Shown piece after piece: positions 7,716 through 15,965 of a stretch of 49,554 bases of DNA. Location of the stretch: NCBI GenBank assembly GCA_017481575.1, contig JAFUPA010000009.1, positions 69,058 through 118,611 on the forward strand, in the 5' to 3' direction. The stretch is from Clostridia bacterium. Its GTDB lineage: Bacteria; Bacillota; Clostridia; Oscillospirales; Acutalibacteraceae. Both the position numbers and the translations under genes were made by a program. Positions within the stretch are counted from its first letter, which is position 1. Each line of letters begins with the position of its first letter. Below the pieces are notes generated by a model that was not told the DNA's origin, searched no databases, and saw nothing but the letters and a program-made list of their open reading frames with translations.

Positions 7716-9026
7716 TTGAAGTCAGAATACGGTAAATACGTTCGTGGCGGTGCTCCGGAAACTAAAAAATTTGATATAAATAAACCATTTGTTAAAACAC
7801 GTGCTTATCTGCTTCCGGCTGTATGGGCATATTGTAATATCAGAAGATTCCACCATCTTGAAAAAATCGAAAAGATAAGAATGGAAGGAATAAAACCACC
7901 TTATATTCTTTTGTGCAATCACAATTCATTCTACGATTTTTATGTTATGATGTGTGCAATTGCTCCTTACAGAGCAATTCACCCGGCTGCAGTTGATGAC
8001 TATATCGGCAGAGAACATTTGCTGAGAATTGCAGGTACAGTTCCTAAAAGAAAGTATACAGCTGACATCAGTTTATTACGAGTTGCAAGACAGGCTCTTA
8101 AAGAAAATCAGATTTTCGGTATTTATGCAGAAGCAAGATACTCACTTTGCGGTGTAACTGAGGTGATTCCTGACGCCGTGGGACAGCTTATTAAGCACCA
8201 GAAAGTTCCTGTTGTTGTTCTCAACTGTAAAGGTCACCACATTTATGACCCGTTCTGGGGCGATCATAAAAAGAGATTTGTCACAGGTCTTGAAGCAACA
8301 ATGACTCAGGTTCTCACACCTGATGAAATCAAGTCTTTATCTGCAGATGAAATCAGCAAAAAAGTTAAAGACGCTATGTATAACGATGATTTCCGTTGGC
8401 AGAGTGAAAACAGAGTTAAAATGTCTTACAGAAAGCGTGCTGAAGGTCTTCATAAGGTTCTTTATCAGTGTCCTCATTGTATGACAGAATACAAAATGAA
8501 CTCCAAGGGCACAAAGATTTTCTGTGAACACTGCGGTAAGTCATGGACTCTTAATGAGTATGGTGAGCTCGTAGCTGATAAGGGAGAAACAGAGTTCAAG
8601 TTTGCAAGTGATTGGTACAAGTGGGAACGTGAACAGGTTAAGAAGGAAGTTCTCGCAGGTACTTATTACTTTGAAAGTGATTGTCACGTCAATGACCTGC
8701 CGAACTCTAAGGGTTATGTGCGTCTCGGAAACGGTAAAATAATTCATGATATGAACGGATTTAGAGTTACCGGTATTAAGGACTATGACGGAAAGCCGTT
8801 TGAAATGAATATTGATGCTGCAGGACAGTATGCTGTACACGTTGAGTATAATTACCGTTTTGGACAGTACAAGGATTGTATTGATCTCAATACACTTGAT
8901 GATACATGGTATGTATACCCGCACGCAAGTGAGTTTTCAGTAACAAAGATTTCACTTGCAACAGAAGAAATTTATAATGAAATTTGGCGCAAGCGTAATG
9001 AAGAACGTATTGCAGCTGCGAAATAA
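7716..9026 (+). CDS. PlsC-type lysophospholipid acyltransferase with a C-terminal zinc ribbon
   Basis: The 436-residue enzyme has the LPLAT/PlsC fold. The catalytic HX4D is HNSFYD (residues 69-74), and a block resembling the family's EGTRS lies at YAEARYS (137-143). These enzymes acylate lysophosphatidic acid or related glycerolipids at the membrane. A four-cysteine ribbon CPHC...CEHC (252-273) and about 160 extra residues with WYKWEREQV and a beta-rich end follow, making it longer than usual PlsC (about 200-250). The start is taken as TTG at 7716, since GGAGGTG at 7702-7708 is 7 bp before it; the ATG at 7710 is only 1 bp from that site. It precedes an acyl carrier protein by 16 bp, the likely acyl donor. 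A paralogue lies at 15,963-17,141. Confidence 0.8.
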   Translation: MKSEYGKYVRGGAPETKKFDINKPFVKTRAYLLPAVWAYCNIRRFHHLEKIEKIRMEGIKPPYILLCNHNSFYDFYVMMCAIAPYRAIHPAAVDDYIGREHLLRIAGTVPKRKYTADISLLRVARQALKENQIFGIYAEARYSLCGVTEVIPDAVGQLIKHQKVPVVVLNCKGHHIYDPFWGDHKKRFVTGLEATMTQVLTPDEIKSLSADEISKKVKDAMYNDDFRWQSENRVKMSYRKRAEGLHKVLYQCPHCMTEYKMNSKGTKIFCEHCGKSWTLNEYGELVADKGETEFKFASDWYKWEREQVKKEVLAGTYYFESDCHVNDLPNSKGYVRLGNGKIIHDMNGFRVTGIKDYDGKPFEMNIDAAGQYAVHVEYNYRFGQYKDCIDLNTLDDTWYVYPHASEFSVTKISLATEEIYNEIWRKRNEERIAAAK

Positions 9027-9042
9027 GAAAGGAAAATAAATC

Positions 9043-9273
9043 ATGGATATCAGAAACGACATGCTTGAAATGCTCAGAGATTACACAGACGGCAGAATTA
9101 CAGAGGTTAATCCTGACGATGTTCTCACTTCAGACCTCGGACTTAACTCTTTTGAACTCTTTGATATGATTTGTCTTATCGAAGAAAAGTACGAGATTAC
9201 AATTCCTGACAGAGTTCTTCCAACACTCGTAACTGTTAAGGACGTAGTTGAGTATCTTGAAGCAAACGTATAA
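9043..9273 (+). CDS. Acyl carrier protein
   Basis: A 76-residue protein with the ACP four-helix pattern and the phosphopantetheine attachment serine in DLGLNSFELFDM (about residue 38). LGLNS replaces the usual DSL, so it is a divergent ACP rather than the housekeeping fatty-acid ACP. It would carry acyl groups as thioesters. It lies 16 bp after the acyltransferase gene with an AAAGGA ribosome-binding site and is followed by a terminator. The pair therefore looks like a dedicated acyl-donor and transferase unit; the acyl chain is unknown. Confidence 0.85.
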   Translation: MDIRNDMLEMLRDYTDGRITEVNPDDVLTSDLGLNSFELFDMICLIEEKYEITIPDRVLPTLVTVKDVVEYLEANV

Positions 9274-9278
9274 TTTTG

Positions 9279-9305
9279 AAAAGACGGCCGTGTGCCGTCT
9301 TTTTT
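9279..9305 (+). terminator. Intrinsic terminator after the ACP gene
   Basis: AAAAGACGGC (9279-9288) pairs with GCCGTCTTTT (9294-9303), followed by more T. Confidence 0.9.
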
Positions 9306-9326
9306 CTTGCAGTTTACTGCGCAATA

Positions 9327-9355
9327 TTGACACTTTGGCTAAAATGTATTAGAAT
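9327..9355 (+). promoter_or_regulatory. Candidate sigma-A promoter of the lipase gene
   Basis: A perfect TTGACA (9327-9332) is 17 bp from TAGAAT (9350-9355), 32 bp upstream of the start codon. Confidence 0.7.
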
Positions 9356-9387
9356 ATAACTATACTGGAACATAGGAGAGGTGTTTT

Positions 9388-10659
9388 ATGCAAGCTTTAA
9401 TGTCAGTTTGGGTTTCATTTGTAATGCTTTTTGTCAATTTTGTGCCGGGCTTTGTTGCCCCTGAAACAGATGCTCTTCCGCAAAAAACATATCCTTATAT
9501 TTTTGTTCATGGCTTTATGGGCTGGGGCGAAGATGAAGGAATTGACCAGGATCTTTCATATTGGGGAGCTACTGCATGCGACCTTATTAAAAATATCAAC
9601 GAAGCCGGTTATGAGTGCTATGACGCTTCTGTAGGTCCTCTTTCCAGCAATTGGGATAGGGCGTGTGAACTTTATGCCCAGCTTACAGGAACAACTGTTG
9701 ATTACGGTGCGGCTCATGCGGCTGCTCACGACCACAGCCGTTACGGCAGAACCTACGACAAACCGATTGTTGAGGGTTGGGGCGAAAAAGATGAGAACGG
9801 ACTCATAAACAAAATCAATCTTATCGGTCACAGCTTTGGCGGTAATACTATTCGTCTGCTTCAGACTCTTCTTGCAAAAGGTAGTGAGGCTGAAAGAACT
9901 GCTTCGCCTGATGATGTTTCACCGCTTTTTGTCGGTGGGAAGGTCGATTACATTAACTCACTCGTAACTGTTTGTTCTCCGAATAACGGAACAACGCTTT
10001 ATTATATTGCAGATCAGCTTAATATTGCTATGTTACTTACAATCTGTGCGTATACTTATGCCGGTGTTATGGGACGTTCACCGCTTAACGGTTATGTCGA
10101 TTTCCATTTGGAACAATTTGGTCTTACATATGTTCCGGGTGAACAGCCTACAGAAAAGCATATACTCGACGCTATGTTTGTTATGCTTCAGCATTGGGAA
10201 GACACGGCAATGTATGACCTTTCACCTGACGGAGTTAAGGAGCTAAACGATATGTCAGACCTTGATCCTCATACATATTATTTCTCCTACGCTTTTGACA
10301 GTTCAAAAAAGAGCAGCTTTGCGGACTTCTATTATCCGCTTCCGAGCACCTTTGCTATATTACAGCCATTTTCATTGATGATTGGCAGTTACGATAAAAA
10401 CGGTATAAGCGACTATCCTATCGACGAAACGTGGCTTCCGAACGACGGACTGGTGAATGTTGTTTCTGCGCTCTATCCGCACGACGATGCCCATAAGGAC
10501 TATGATGCCAACAATGTCGAAGCAGGTATCTGGAATGTAATGCCGACAAGTATCGGTGACCACGGTAACGCAATCGGAATTGGTGTTTCTGAAGAAATTA
10601 CGATGGAATTCTATCTCAATATGATAGAGATGATCGAAAAACTACCCGTCACAAATTAA
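9388..10659 (+). CDS. Secreted triacylglycerol lipase (alpha/beta hydrolase, family I.5-like)
   Basis: The 423-residue protein begins with a hydrophobic signal-type segment (residues 1-24). FVHGFMGWG (39-47) is the oxyanion-hole region and GHSFGG (147-152) holds the nucleophile S149. DGLVNVVSALYPHDD near residue 353 holds the likely acid and IGDHGNAIG near 393 the histidine. The segment DYGAAHAAAHDHSRYGRTYD (105-124) matches the zinc-binding insertion of Geobacillus/Staphylococcus lipases. It would hydrolyse acylglycerols outside the cell. It has its own promoter, a GGAGAGGTG ribosome-binding site and a terminator. It sits next to the acyltransferase/ACP pair, a loose lipid theme but not one operon. 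Confidence 0.85.
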   Translation: MQALMSVWVSFVMLFVNFVPGFVAPETDALPQKTYPYIFVHGFMGWGEDEGIDQDLSYWGATACDLIKNINEAGYECYDASVGPLSSNWDRACELYAQLTGTTVDYGAAHAAAHDHSRYGRTYDKPIVEGWGEKDENGLINKINLIGHSFGGNTIRLLQTLLAKGSEAERTASPDDVSPLFVGGKVDYINSLVTVCSPNNGTTLYYIADQLNIAMLLTICAYTYAGVMGRSPLNGYVDFHLEQFGLTYVPGEQPTEKHILDAMFVMLQHWEDTAMYDLSPDGVKELNDMSDLDPHTYYFSYAFDSSKKSSFADFYYPLPSTFAILQPFSLMIGSYDKNGISDYPIDETWLPNDGLVNVVSALYPHDDAHKDYDANNVEAGIWNVMPTSIGDHGNAIGIGVSEEITMEFYLNMIEMIEKLPVTN

Positions 10660-10676
10660 ATTTTTAAAAATTTCCA

Positions 10677-10709
10677 CGGTGCTGTTGCTATGACAGCACC
10701 GCTTTTTAT
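10677..10709 (+). terminator. Intrinsic terminator of the lipase gene
   Basis: CGGTGCTGT (10677-10685) pairs with ACAGCACCG (10693-10701), then CTTTTTATT. Confidence 0.85.
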
Positions 10710-10764
10710 TAAAAATAAATATTTGTTCATTTTCAGGTTACATTATAATCGGAGGTGCATTCAA

Positions 10765-11985
10765 TTGCGAAAGTGCATTCGGGTTTTCAGTGTAATCTGT
10801 TTTTTTGCTGTCAGCGCAATTTTAATGTTTCTTATGATCGGATATGTAAGAATACCTGATGTTATGACTGTTAGTGAATTTGATGAGATGAATGTTGGTA
10901 AGACGTATGTCTGTCAGACTCTTACAACCATTTCGGGTAGAAATTCGGGTGCGGGTGCAGATGAATATGTTACTTCCATAAAGCTCTTTAACATTTTTCC
11001 CATAAAGGATGCAAAAGTAACCGTTACTCAAAGGAAATATGTTGTTCCGGGTGGCAATGTATTCGGAATACGCCTGTATACAAAAGGCGTAATGGTTATT
11101 CGCATAGACGAGGTAACAACCCCGTCGGGTAGCCAGAGTCCCGGTAAACTTGCCGGACTTAAAGAAGGGGATATGATAATTTCTGTCGAGGGCGTAACAA
11201 TAACACGCAACAAGGAGTTATCAAAGATTTTTGCAGACAGCAAAGGTAAAATGCTGAAAATGCAAATTGAGCGTGACGGTCAGATAAAAGAGATTGAAAT
11301 TACACCCGTACTGTCTGATGATTCGTCGTATAAAGGCGGTTTATGGATCAGAGACAGCACAGCAGGTATCGGAACGGTAACCTGGTATGACCGCACAAAT
11401 GGTGTTTTTGCAGGTTTGGGTCATGCAGTATGTGATGTAGACACGGGAGAAATAATGCCGCTTGCAGGCGGAGATGTAGTTGAAGCAACAGTAAACGGAT
11501 GTTATAAGGGCACAGCAGGCAGTGCAGGTGAACTTTGCGGAGTTTTTTCATCGGGCGCTATAGGTGAACTGTATATTAACTCAAGTACAGGTGTCTATGG
11601 TGTCATGAATAAATTTGAAAAGTCAGCAAATGTTTTACCCGTGGCTTTAAAGCAAGAAGTCAAGGAGGGCGCTGTCAAAATTATCTGTACGGTGGACGAG
11701 AACGGTCCTGAATATTATGATGCTGAAATCACCAAAGTATTTTCAGCTAATTCCGGCACTCAACGTAATCTGACAATTAAGATTACGGATACACGTTTAA
11801 TCGAAAAAACAGGCGGAATTGTACAGGGAATGTCAGGCAGTCCAATCATACAGAACGGTATGCTGGTAGGTGCAGTCACTCATGTTTTTCTTGATGACTG
11901 CACCGAAGGCTACGGTATATTTGCAGAAAATATGCTGAACACAGCAGAGAATATCTCTACAATGGAAGAGAGAAAAGCATCATAA
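10765..11985 (+). CDS. spoIVB: SpoIVB sporulation serine peptidase (S55)
   Basis: SpoIVB is made in the forespore and signals to the mother cell by cleaving SpoIVFA, which allows activation of sigma-K. The protein (about 406 residues) has an N-terminal membrane segment (CIRVFSVICFFAVSAILMF), a PDZ domain (GKLAGLKEGDMIISVEG, then LKMQIERDGQIKEIEITP), and the S55 domain. That domain shows GLWIRDSTAGIGTVTWYD, GLGHAV with the catalytic His, and VQGMSGSPIIQNGMLVGAVTHVF with the catalytic Ser in GMSGSP. The start is a TTG at 10,765, 7 bp after GGAGGTG; ATG codons further upstream overlap the previous terminator. Its position directly before spo0A is the conserved Firmicutes order. Confidence 0.92.
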   Translation: MRKCIRVFSVICFFAVSAILMFLMIGYVRIPDVMTVSEFDEMNVGKTYVCQTLTTISGRNSGAGADEYVTSIKLFNIFPIKDAKVTVTQRKYVVPGGNVFGIRLYTKGVMVIRIDEVTTPSGSQSPGKLAGLKEGDMIISVEGVTITRNKELSKIFADSKGKMLKMQIERDGQIKEIEITPVLSDDSSYKGGLWIRDSTAGIGTVTWYDRTNGVFAGLGHAVCDVDTGEIMPLAGGDVVEATVNGCYKGTAGSAGELCGVFSSGAIGELYINSSTGVYGVMNKFEKSANVLPVALKQEVKEGAVKIICTVDENGPEYYDAEITKVFSANSGTQRNLTIKITDTRLIEKTGGIVQGMSGSPIIQNGMLVGAVTHVFLDDCTEGYGIFAENMLNTAENISTMEERKAS

Positions 11986-11988
11986 ATT

Positions 11989-12030
11989 ACAGGTGAAACA
12001 GCAAATCATTGCTGTTTTTCCTGTTTCTTT
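11989..12030 (+). terminator. Intrinsic terminator between spoIVB and spo0A
   Basis: ACAGG...AAACAGCAA pairs with TTGCTGTTT...CCTGT across an ATCA loop, followed by a T-rich run. It separates the two sporulation genes transcriptionally. Confidence 0.75.
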
Positions 12031-12083
12031 TCTTTTATATTTATATATTTTTTAACAAGTGCCAAAAAATACCAAAATTTATA

Positions 12084-12112
12084 TTGACACCGCTGTCAAA
12101 TTATGGTAATAT
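12084..12112 (+). promoter_or_regulatory. spo0A promoter with a possible 0A box
   Basis: A perfect TTGACA (12,084-12,089) is 17 bp from TAATAT (12,107-12,112). TGTCAAA at 12,094-12,100, inside the spacer, differs at one base from the Spo0A box TGTCGAA, so autoregulation is possible; that part is inference. Confidence 0.75.
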
Positions 12113-12144
12113 ATGCGTGAATTAAATTCACGGAGGTAATAATT

Positions 12145-12906
12145 ATGCAAACTAATCTAAAAATTTTGGTAGCAGAAAACAATGAATTCGGTCAGAATTG
12201 TATGCGAGTACTCAATTCTTACGGATACAATACGGTATTGGTCGAAAAAGACGGTTCGCAGGTTTTGACAAGACTTCGCTTTGAGAAGCCGGATATTGTT
12301 GTTATGGATGCCTTTATGTTGCACGTTGATGCTTTAGGTGTTATGAAGCAGATGAAAGATATGACTGATATTAAACAGCCAATGGTTGTCGTTCTTTCAA
12401 GTGTTGATAATCCTCACTTTGAAACAGAAATACTTTCAAGCGGCGCTGATTATTATTTTTTAAAGCCGGTTGATGTAGACGTTCTTGCACAACGAATTTC
12501 ACAGATGTCAGGCTGGAAGTCCAGAGGCTACAATAAAAATGCGAGTGACAGTACTGATATAGAAGTTATTGTTTCTGAAATTATGCACCAGATTGGTGTT
12601 CCTGCACACATAAAGGGATATATGTACTTAAGAGAAGCTATAATTCTATCCATTAACAATACGGATATGATGGGTTCGGTAACCAAACTCCTTTATCCTA
12701 CTGTCGCAAAAACATATAAAACAACCTCTTCAAGGGTAGAACGAGCAATCAGACATGCCATTGAGGTTGCATGGGATAGGGGAGATGTCGATGTTTTAAG
12801 CTCATATTTCGGTTATACAATTCAATCATCAAGAGGTAAGCCGACAAATTCCGAATTCATCGCAATGATTGCGGACAAGCTGCGACTTCAGATGAAAGCC
12901 TCATAA
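12145..12906 (+). CDS. spo0A: Spo0A, master regulator of sporulation (response regulator)
   Basis: Phosphorylated Spo0A binds 0A boxes and starts sporulation. The 253-residue protein has a receiver domain (about 1-120) with the phospho-acceptor D55 in VVMDAFML and the conserved lysine K107 in FLKP. The Spo0A-specific DNA-binding domain (about 140-253) shows the signature [40 protein letters not shown] and [19 protein letters not shown]. The receiver is unusual: the acidic pocket normally formed by two Asp (ADDN) is AENN at 10-13, and the usual Pro after the acceptor (MP) is Leu. The start has a GGAGG ribosome-binding site. It is monocistronic with its own terminator. Confidence 0.93.
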   Translation: MQTNLKILVAENNEFGQNCMRVLNSYGYNTVLVEKDGSQVLTRLRFEKPDIVVMDAFMLHVDALGVMKQMKDMTDIKQPMVVVLSSVDNPHFETEILSSGADYYFLKPVDVDVLAQRISQMSGWKSRGYNKNASDSTDIEVIVSEIMHQIGVPAHIKGYMYLREAIILSINNTDMMGSVTKLLYPTVAKTYKTTSSRVERAIRHAIEVAWDRGDVDVLSSYFGYTIQSSRGKPTNSEFIAMIADKLRLQMKAS

Positions 12907-12938
12907 TTATTATCTGTTTACGATATTTACAGTATAAT

Positions 12939-12982
12939 CAGGCAGAAAAAATGCTAATTTTATATTATATTTTTTCTGCCTG
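12939..12982 (+). terminator. Intrinsic terminator of spo0A
   Basis: CAGGCAGAAAAA (12,939-12,950) pairs with TTTTTCTGCCTG (about 12,971-12,982), followed by AAATTTTTTC. Confidence 0.75.
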
Positions 12983-13011
12983 AAATTTTTTCAAAATATA
13001 GTAAAAAAGTG

Positions 13012-13040
13012 TTGACAAACGCAATTTACTTTGATATAAT
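13012..13040 (+). promoter_or_regulatory. Consensus sigma-A promoter of tRNA-Leu copy 2
   Basis: A perfect TTGACA (13,012-13,017) is 17 bp from a perfect TATAAT (13,035-13,040), 33 bp before the tRNA. Confidence 0.85.
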
Positions 13041-13073
13041 ATCAATCGTTCCGTGAGGGACGCAACCGAATAT

Positions 13074-13157
13074 GCGAGAGTGGCGGAATCGGCAGACGCG
13101 CACGTTTGAGGGGCGTGTGGTAATCCCGTACGGGTTCAAGTCCCGTCTCTCGCACCA
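13074..13157 (+). tRNA. tRNA-Leu (anticodon GAG), copy 2
   Basis: This 84-nt class II tRNA has the same fold and sequence as the minus-strand copy at 4,236-4,319, including the encoded CCA. The identity extends about 10 bp upstream (AACCGAATAT). It has its own consensus promoter and a separate terminator that is unrelated to that of copy 1. Confidence 0.95.
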
Positions 13158-13159
13158 AG

Positions 13160-13197
13160 ATAAGAGAAATACCACGAAATGGTACTTCTCTTATTTT
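13160..13197 (+). terminator. Intrinsic terminator of tRNA-Leu copy 2
   Basis: ATAAGAGAA...TACC pairs with GGTA...TTCTCTTAT, followed by TTTTCTTTT. Confidence 0.85.
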
Positions 13198-13227
13198 CTT
13201 TTATAAATCTTTCTGCAGGAGGTCGTT

Positions 13228-14376
13228 ATGTCCGAACTCAAAGAATACATAAACAGAATTTTCGAAAGTCAACCTCATAAGCTTGTTATAAGTAAACCTG
13301 CGAACAAGCAGTCAGAATTTAAAAAAATTACCGTTGAGCTATTACCAAAATATTATCAGATTGCAAAGTATACCGATAAACAGGTTTTTCACGAAAACAT
13401 CATAAATGAAAACATTTCGGAACGTTGTCTTGGATTGGTAGACGGAAAATTCTTGCAACTTAATGCCTGGGCAGGCGGTAAAGAGTTTTATTTGACTATC
13501 TCTAAAAAAGGTAAAATATTTTTTAAGGAAAAGAATATTCAAGGCGAAACTCCATGCAAAACTGTTGAACATAACCGCCAAAAGCAATATCTTCTGCCCG
13601 AAGGTCAGGTTATCGAACCTTTGGTTGATATGGGTGTCTTTACAAAAGACGGTAAAGTCGTAAATTCTATGTACGATAAGTTCAAGCAGATTAACCGTTT
13701 TATAGAAATAATTGATGATGCAATACGTCAGTCTGATTGTAAAAAACTCAATATTATCGACTTTGGATGCGGTAAGTCATATCTTACGTTCATAGTCTAT
13801 TATTATCTTACATTTATTAAAAAAGTCGATACTACGATTATAGGCTTGGATTTAAAGAAAGATGTAATCGAGAAATGTAACAAAGCTGCTGAAAAATATG
13901 GTTACGATAAGCTTCGTTTTGAGCTTGGTGACATTAACGGCTTCAAGTGTCCGTTTGATGTTGATATGGTTATTACGCTTCATGCTTGCGATACGGCAAC
14001 TGATTACGCTCTTTATAACGCTGTTAAATGGAACGCAAAAATGATTTTTTCTGTTCCTTGTTGCCAGCATGAGTTAAACAAGCAGGTAGCGTCCGATAAT
14101 CTTGCAATCCTGACACGTTACGGCATAATTCAGGAGAGATTCTCTGCTTTGTTAACAGATTCAATTCGAGGAAATCTTCTTGAATACTGCGGATATAAAA
14201 CACAGCTTTTGGAGTTTATCGATTTTGCTCATACTCCCAAAAATATTCTTATCCGTGCCGTTCTTAAGCAAAATCAAGCAAACAAGGTTAAAGAAAAAGC
14301 GTTAAACGAAGTTAAAGCGGCTGTTGAAGAGTTTAATGTAAACCCAACTTTATATAACTTATTGCTTAACGAATAA
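13228..14376 (+). CDS. SAM-dependent methyltransferase, Methyltransf_32 type
   Basis: The 382-residue protein has an N-terminal domain of about 160 residues followed by a Rossmann methyltransferase domain. Motif I is IIDFGCGKSYLTFIVYYYL (about residue 173), an acidic IIGLDLKKDVIEKC follows, and MVITLHACDTATDYAL (about residue 250) matches the LHACG.ATD motif of Methyltransf_32 proteins related to METTL25 and putative RNA methyltransferases. SVPCCQHELN is also typical. The substrate is unknown; RNA is likely from the family. The ribosome-binding site is GCAGGAGG. It lies 15 bp upstream of the glycosidase-like gene and may be co-transcribed with it. Confidence 0.8.
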   Translation: MSELKEYINRIFESQPHKLVISKPANKQSEFKKITVELLPKYYQIAKYTDKQVFHENIINENISERCLGLVDGKFLQLNAWAGGKEFYLTISKKGKIFFKEKNIQGETPCKTVEHNRQKQYLLPEGQVIEPLVDMGVFTKDGKVVNSMYDKFKQINRFIEIIDDAIRQSDCKKLNIIDFGCGKSYLTFIVYYYLTFIKKVDTTIIGLDLKKDVIEKCNKAAEKYGYDKLRFELGDINGFKCPFDVDMVITLHACDTATDYALYNAVKWNAKMIFSVPCCQHELNKQVASDNLAILTRYGIIQERFSALLTDSIRGNLLEYCGYKTQLLEFIDFAHTPKNILIRAVLKQNQANKVKEKALNEVKAAVEEFNVNPTLYNLLLNE

Positions 14377-14391
14377 ATTACAAGGAGCATA

Positions 14392-15921
14392 ATGATGATA
14401 AGTTTTAAACAGAACAATGAAATTACTTATGATGATAAAGATTTAATGGAAGAGAATATATTTATCACAGCTCAGGCAGATAAAACTCCGCTTCCTGTTT
14501 TTGAAGATATCAAGACCTTATTGCCGCAGCCTTTATGGGACGGACACGAAGACGCTCTGAAATGTTATTGGAAAGCATGGGAAATTGCTTTTTCAAATAT
14601 CCGTATGCCAAAAGAATCAACTGGCTTTGTTTCAAGCTATATTGATGCAGCATTTAATGGTTGTATCTTTATGTGGGATTCAGCTTTTATGCTTATGTTT
14701 GGTAAATATGCGGACAGAATTTTTAAATTTCAAAAAACTCTGGACAACTTTTATTCTCATCAACACGTTGACGGTTTTATCTGCCGTCAGATTGAAGAGG
14801 AAACAGGTAACGATGTTTTTACCCGTCACGATCCGTCGTCAACAGGTCCCGAGGTCATGGCTTGGTGCGAGTGGGACTATTTCCTGAACTTTGGTGACAA
14901 AGAAAGACTTTCCTGTGTTTATCCTTGTTTGATTGCCTATCATCAATGGATGCGTGAACACTTCACATGGAGAGACGGTACATATTTTTCTTCAGGATAC
15001 GGTTGCGGAATGGATAACTGTCCTCGTCTTGATGAAAAATATCACGTATGCTACGATCACGGTCACATGATATGGGTTGATGCATGTATGCAGGAGCTCA
15101 ATGCCTGCAACATTTTGCTGAAAATGTCAGATGTTCTCGGTCGTAAAGAATTTGTTGATGAATTGACAGAGGAAAGAGATTTACTTTTTAAGGTTATAAA
15201 TGACAAACTCTGGGACGATGAAACCAAGTTCTATTACGATCTTAAAAAAGATGATACTTTTAACGGTGTAAAGCATATTGGTGCTTTCTGGTCTTTGCTG
15301 GCAAAATGTGTACCTGATGACAGAGTAGAAGATTTTATTGCTCACCTTAACAATGAGAATGAATTTAAGACCGTTCACCGGGTTCCGACTTTATCAAAGG
15401 ACCACGAGGAGTATAATCCTGCAGGCGGTTATTGGTGCGGTTCTGTTTGGGCTCCAACAAATTATATGGTTCTCAAAGGACTTGACGAGTATAAAAAGTT
15501 TGCACTTTCTCATGAAATTGCTTGCGAACATCTTAATGCTGTTGTAGAAGTTTTTAAAGAGACGGACACACTTTTTGAAAATTACGCACAAGAGTTGGTT
15601 GACGGTAAGTATAATAAGGGCAGTATGTCAAGGGCAGATTTTGTTGGTTGGACAGGTTTATCTCCGATTTCGATTATGTTTGAATACGTATTCGGAATAA
15701 AGCCTGATGCTGCAAACAACAAAATCACGTGGCACATAAATCTTTTGGAGCGCCATGGAATAGATAAATATCCGTTTGGAAAAAATGGTGAACTTAAACT
15801 GATATGTGAAAAAAGAAAGAACGTTTCCGAAAAACCAAAAATTACTGTTGAATCAAACCTTCCTGTAATTCTTGAAATAATCTGGGATAACGGAAGTCGC
15901 TCTGAAACAATTTCTGTGTAA
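14392..15921 (+). CDS. MGH1-like six-hairpin glycoside hydrolase (GH63/GH37-related)
   Basis: The 509-residue protein resembles the (alpha/alpha)6-barrel mannosylglycerate-hydrolase/trehalase-like domain. Recognisable segments are CIFMWDSAFMLMFGKYA (about residue 91), SSTGPEVMAWCEWDYF (about 150), and CYDHGHMIWVDACMQELNA. NPAGGYWCGSVWAPTNYMVL (about 344) carries the W.G..W.P.NY signature of GH63/GH37 enzymes, and SMSRADFVGWTGLSPI (about 412) follows. There is no signal peptide, so it acts on an intracellular oligosaccharide or compatible solute, which cannot be named. Either of two adjacent ATG codons (14,392 and 14,395) could start after AAGGAG. A strong hairpin terminator follows. Confidence 0.75.
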   Translation: MMISFKQNNEITYDDKDLMEENIFITAQADKTPLPVFEDIKTLLPQPLWDGHEDALKCYWKAWEIAFSNIRMPKESTGFVSSYIDAAFNGCIFMWDSAFMLMFGKYADRIFKFQKTLDNFYSHQHVDGFICRQIEEETGNDVFTRHDPSSTGPEVMAWCEWDYFLNFGDKERLSCVYPCLIAYHQWMREHFTWRDGTYFSSGYGCGMDNCPRLDEKYHVCYDHGHMIWVDACMQELNACNILLKMSDVLGRKEFVDELTEERDLLFKVINDKLWDDETKFYYDLKKDDTFNGVKHIGAFWSLLAKCVPDDRVEDFIAHLNNENEFKTVHRVPTLSKDHEEYNPAGGYWCGSVWAPTNYMVLKGLDEYKKFALSHEIACEHLNAVVEVFKETDTLFENYAQELVDGKYNKGSMSRADFVGWTGLSPISIMFEYVFGIKPDAANNKITWHINLLERHGIDKYPFGKNGELKLICEKRKNVSEKPKITVESNLPVILEIIWDNGSRSETISV

Positions 15922-15927
15922 AAATTT

Positions 15928-15965
15928 ACCTCCACGGAACAGTTTGTTCTGTGGAGGTGTTTTCA
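15928..15965. terminator. Terminator between convergent genes
   Basis: ACCTCCACGGAACA (15,928-15,941) pairs almost perfectly with TGTTCTGTGGAGGT (15,945-15,958) and is followed by GTTTTC. It overlaps the end of the leftward acyltransferase gene. Confidence 0.8.

Noticed and set aside
10741-10747. CATTATA as a forespore sigma -10 for spoIVB
   Set aside because: It is only about 17 bp from the start codon, so the transcript would begin inside the ribosome-binding site.
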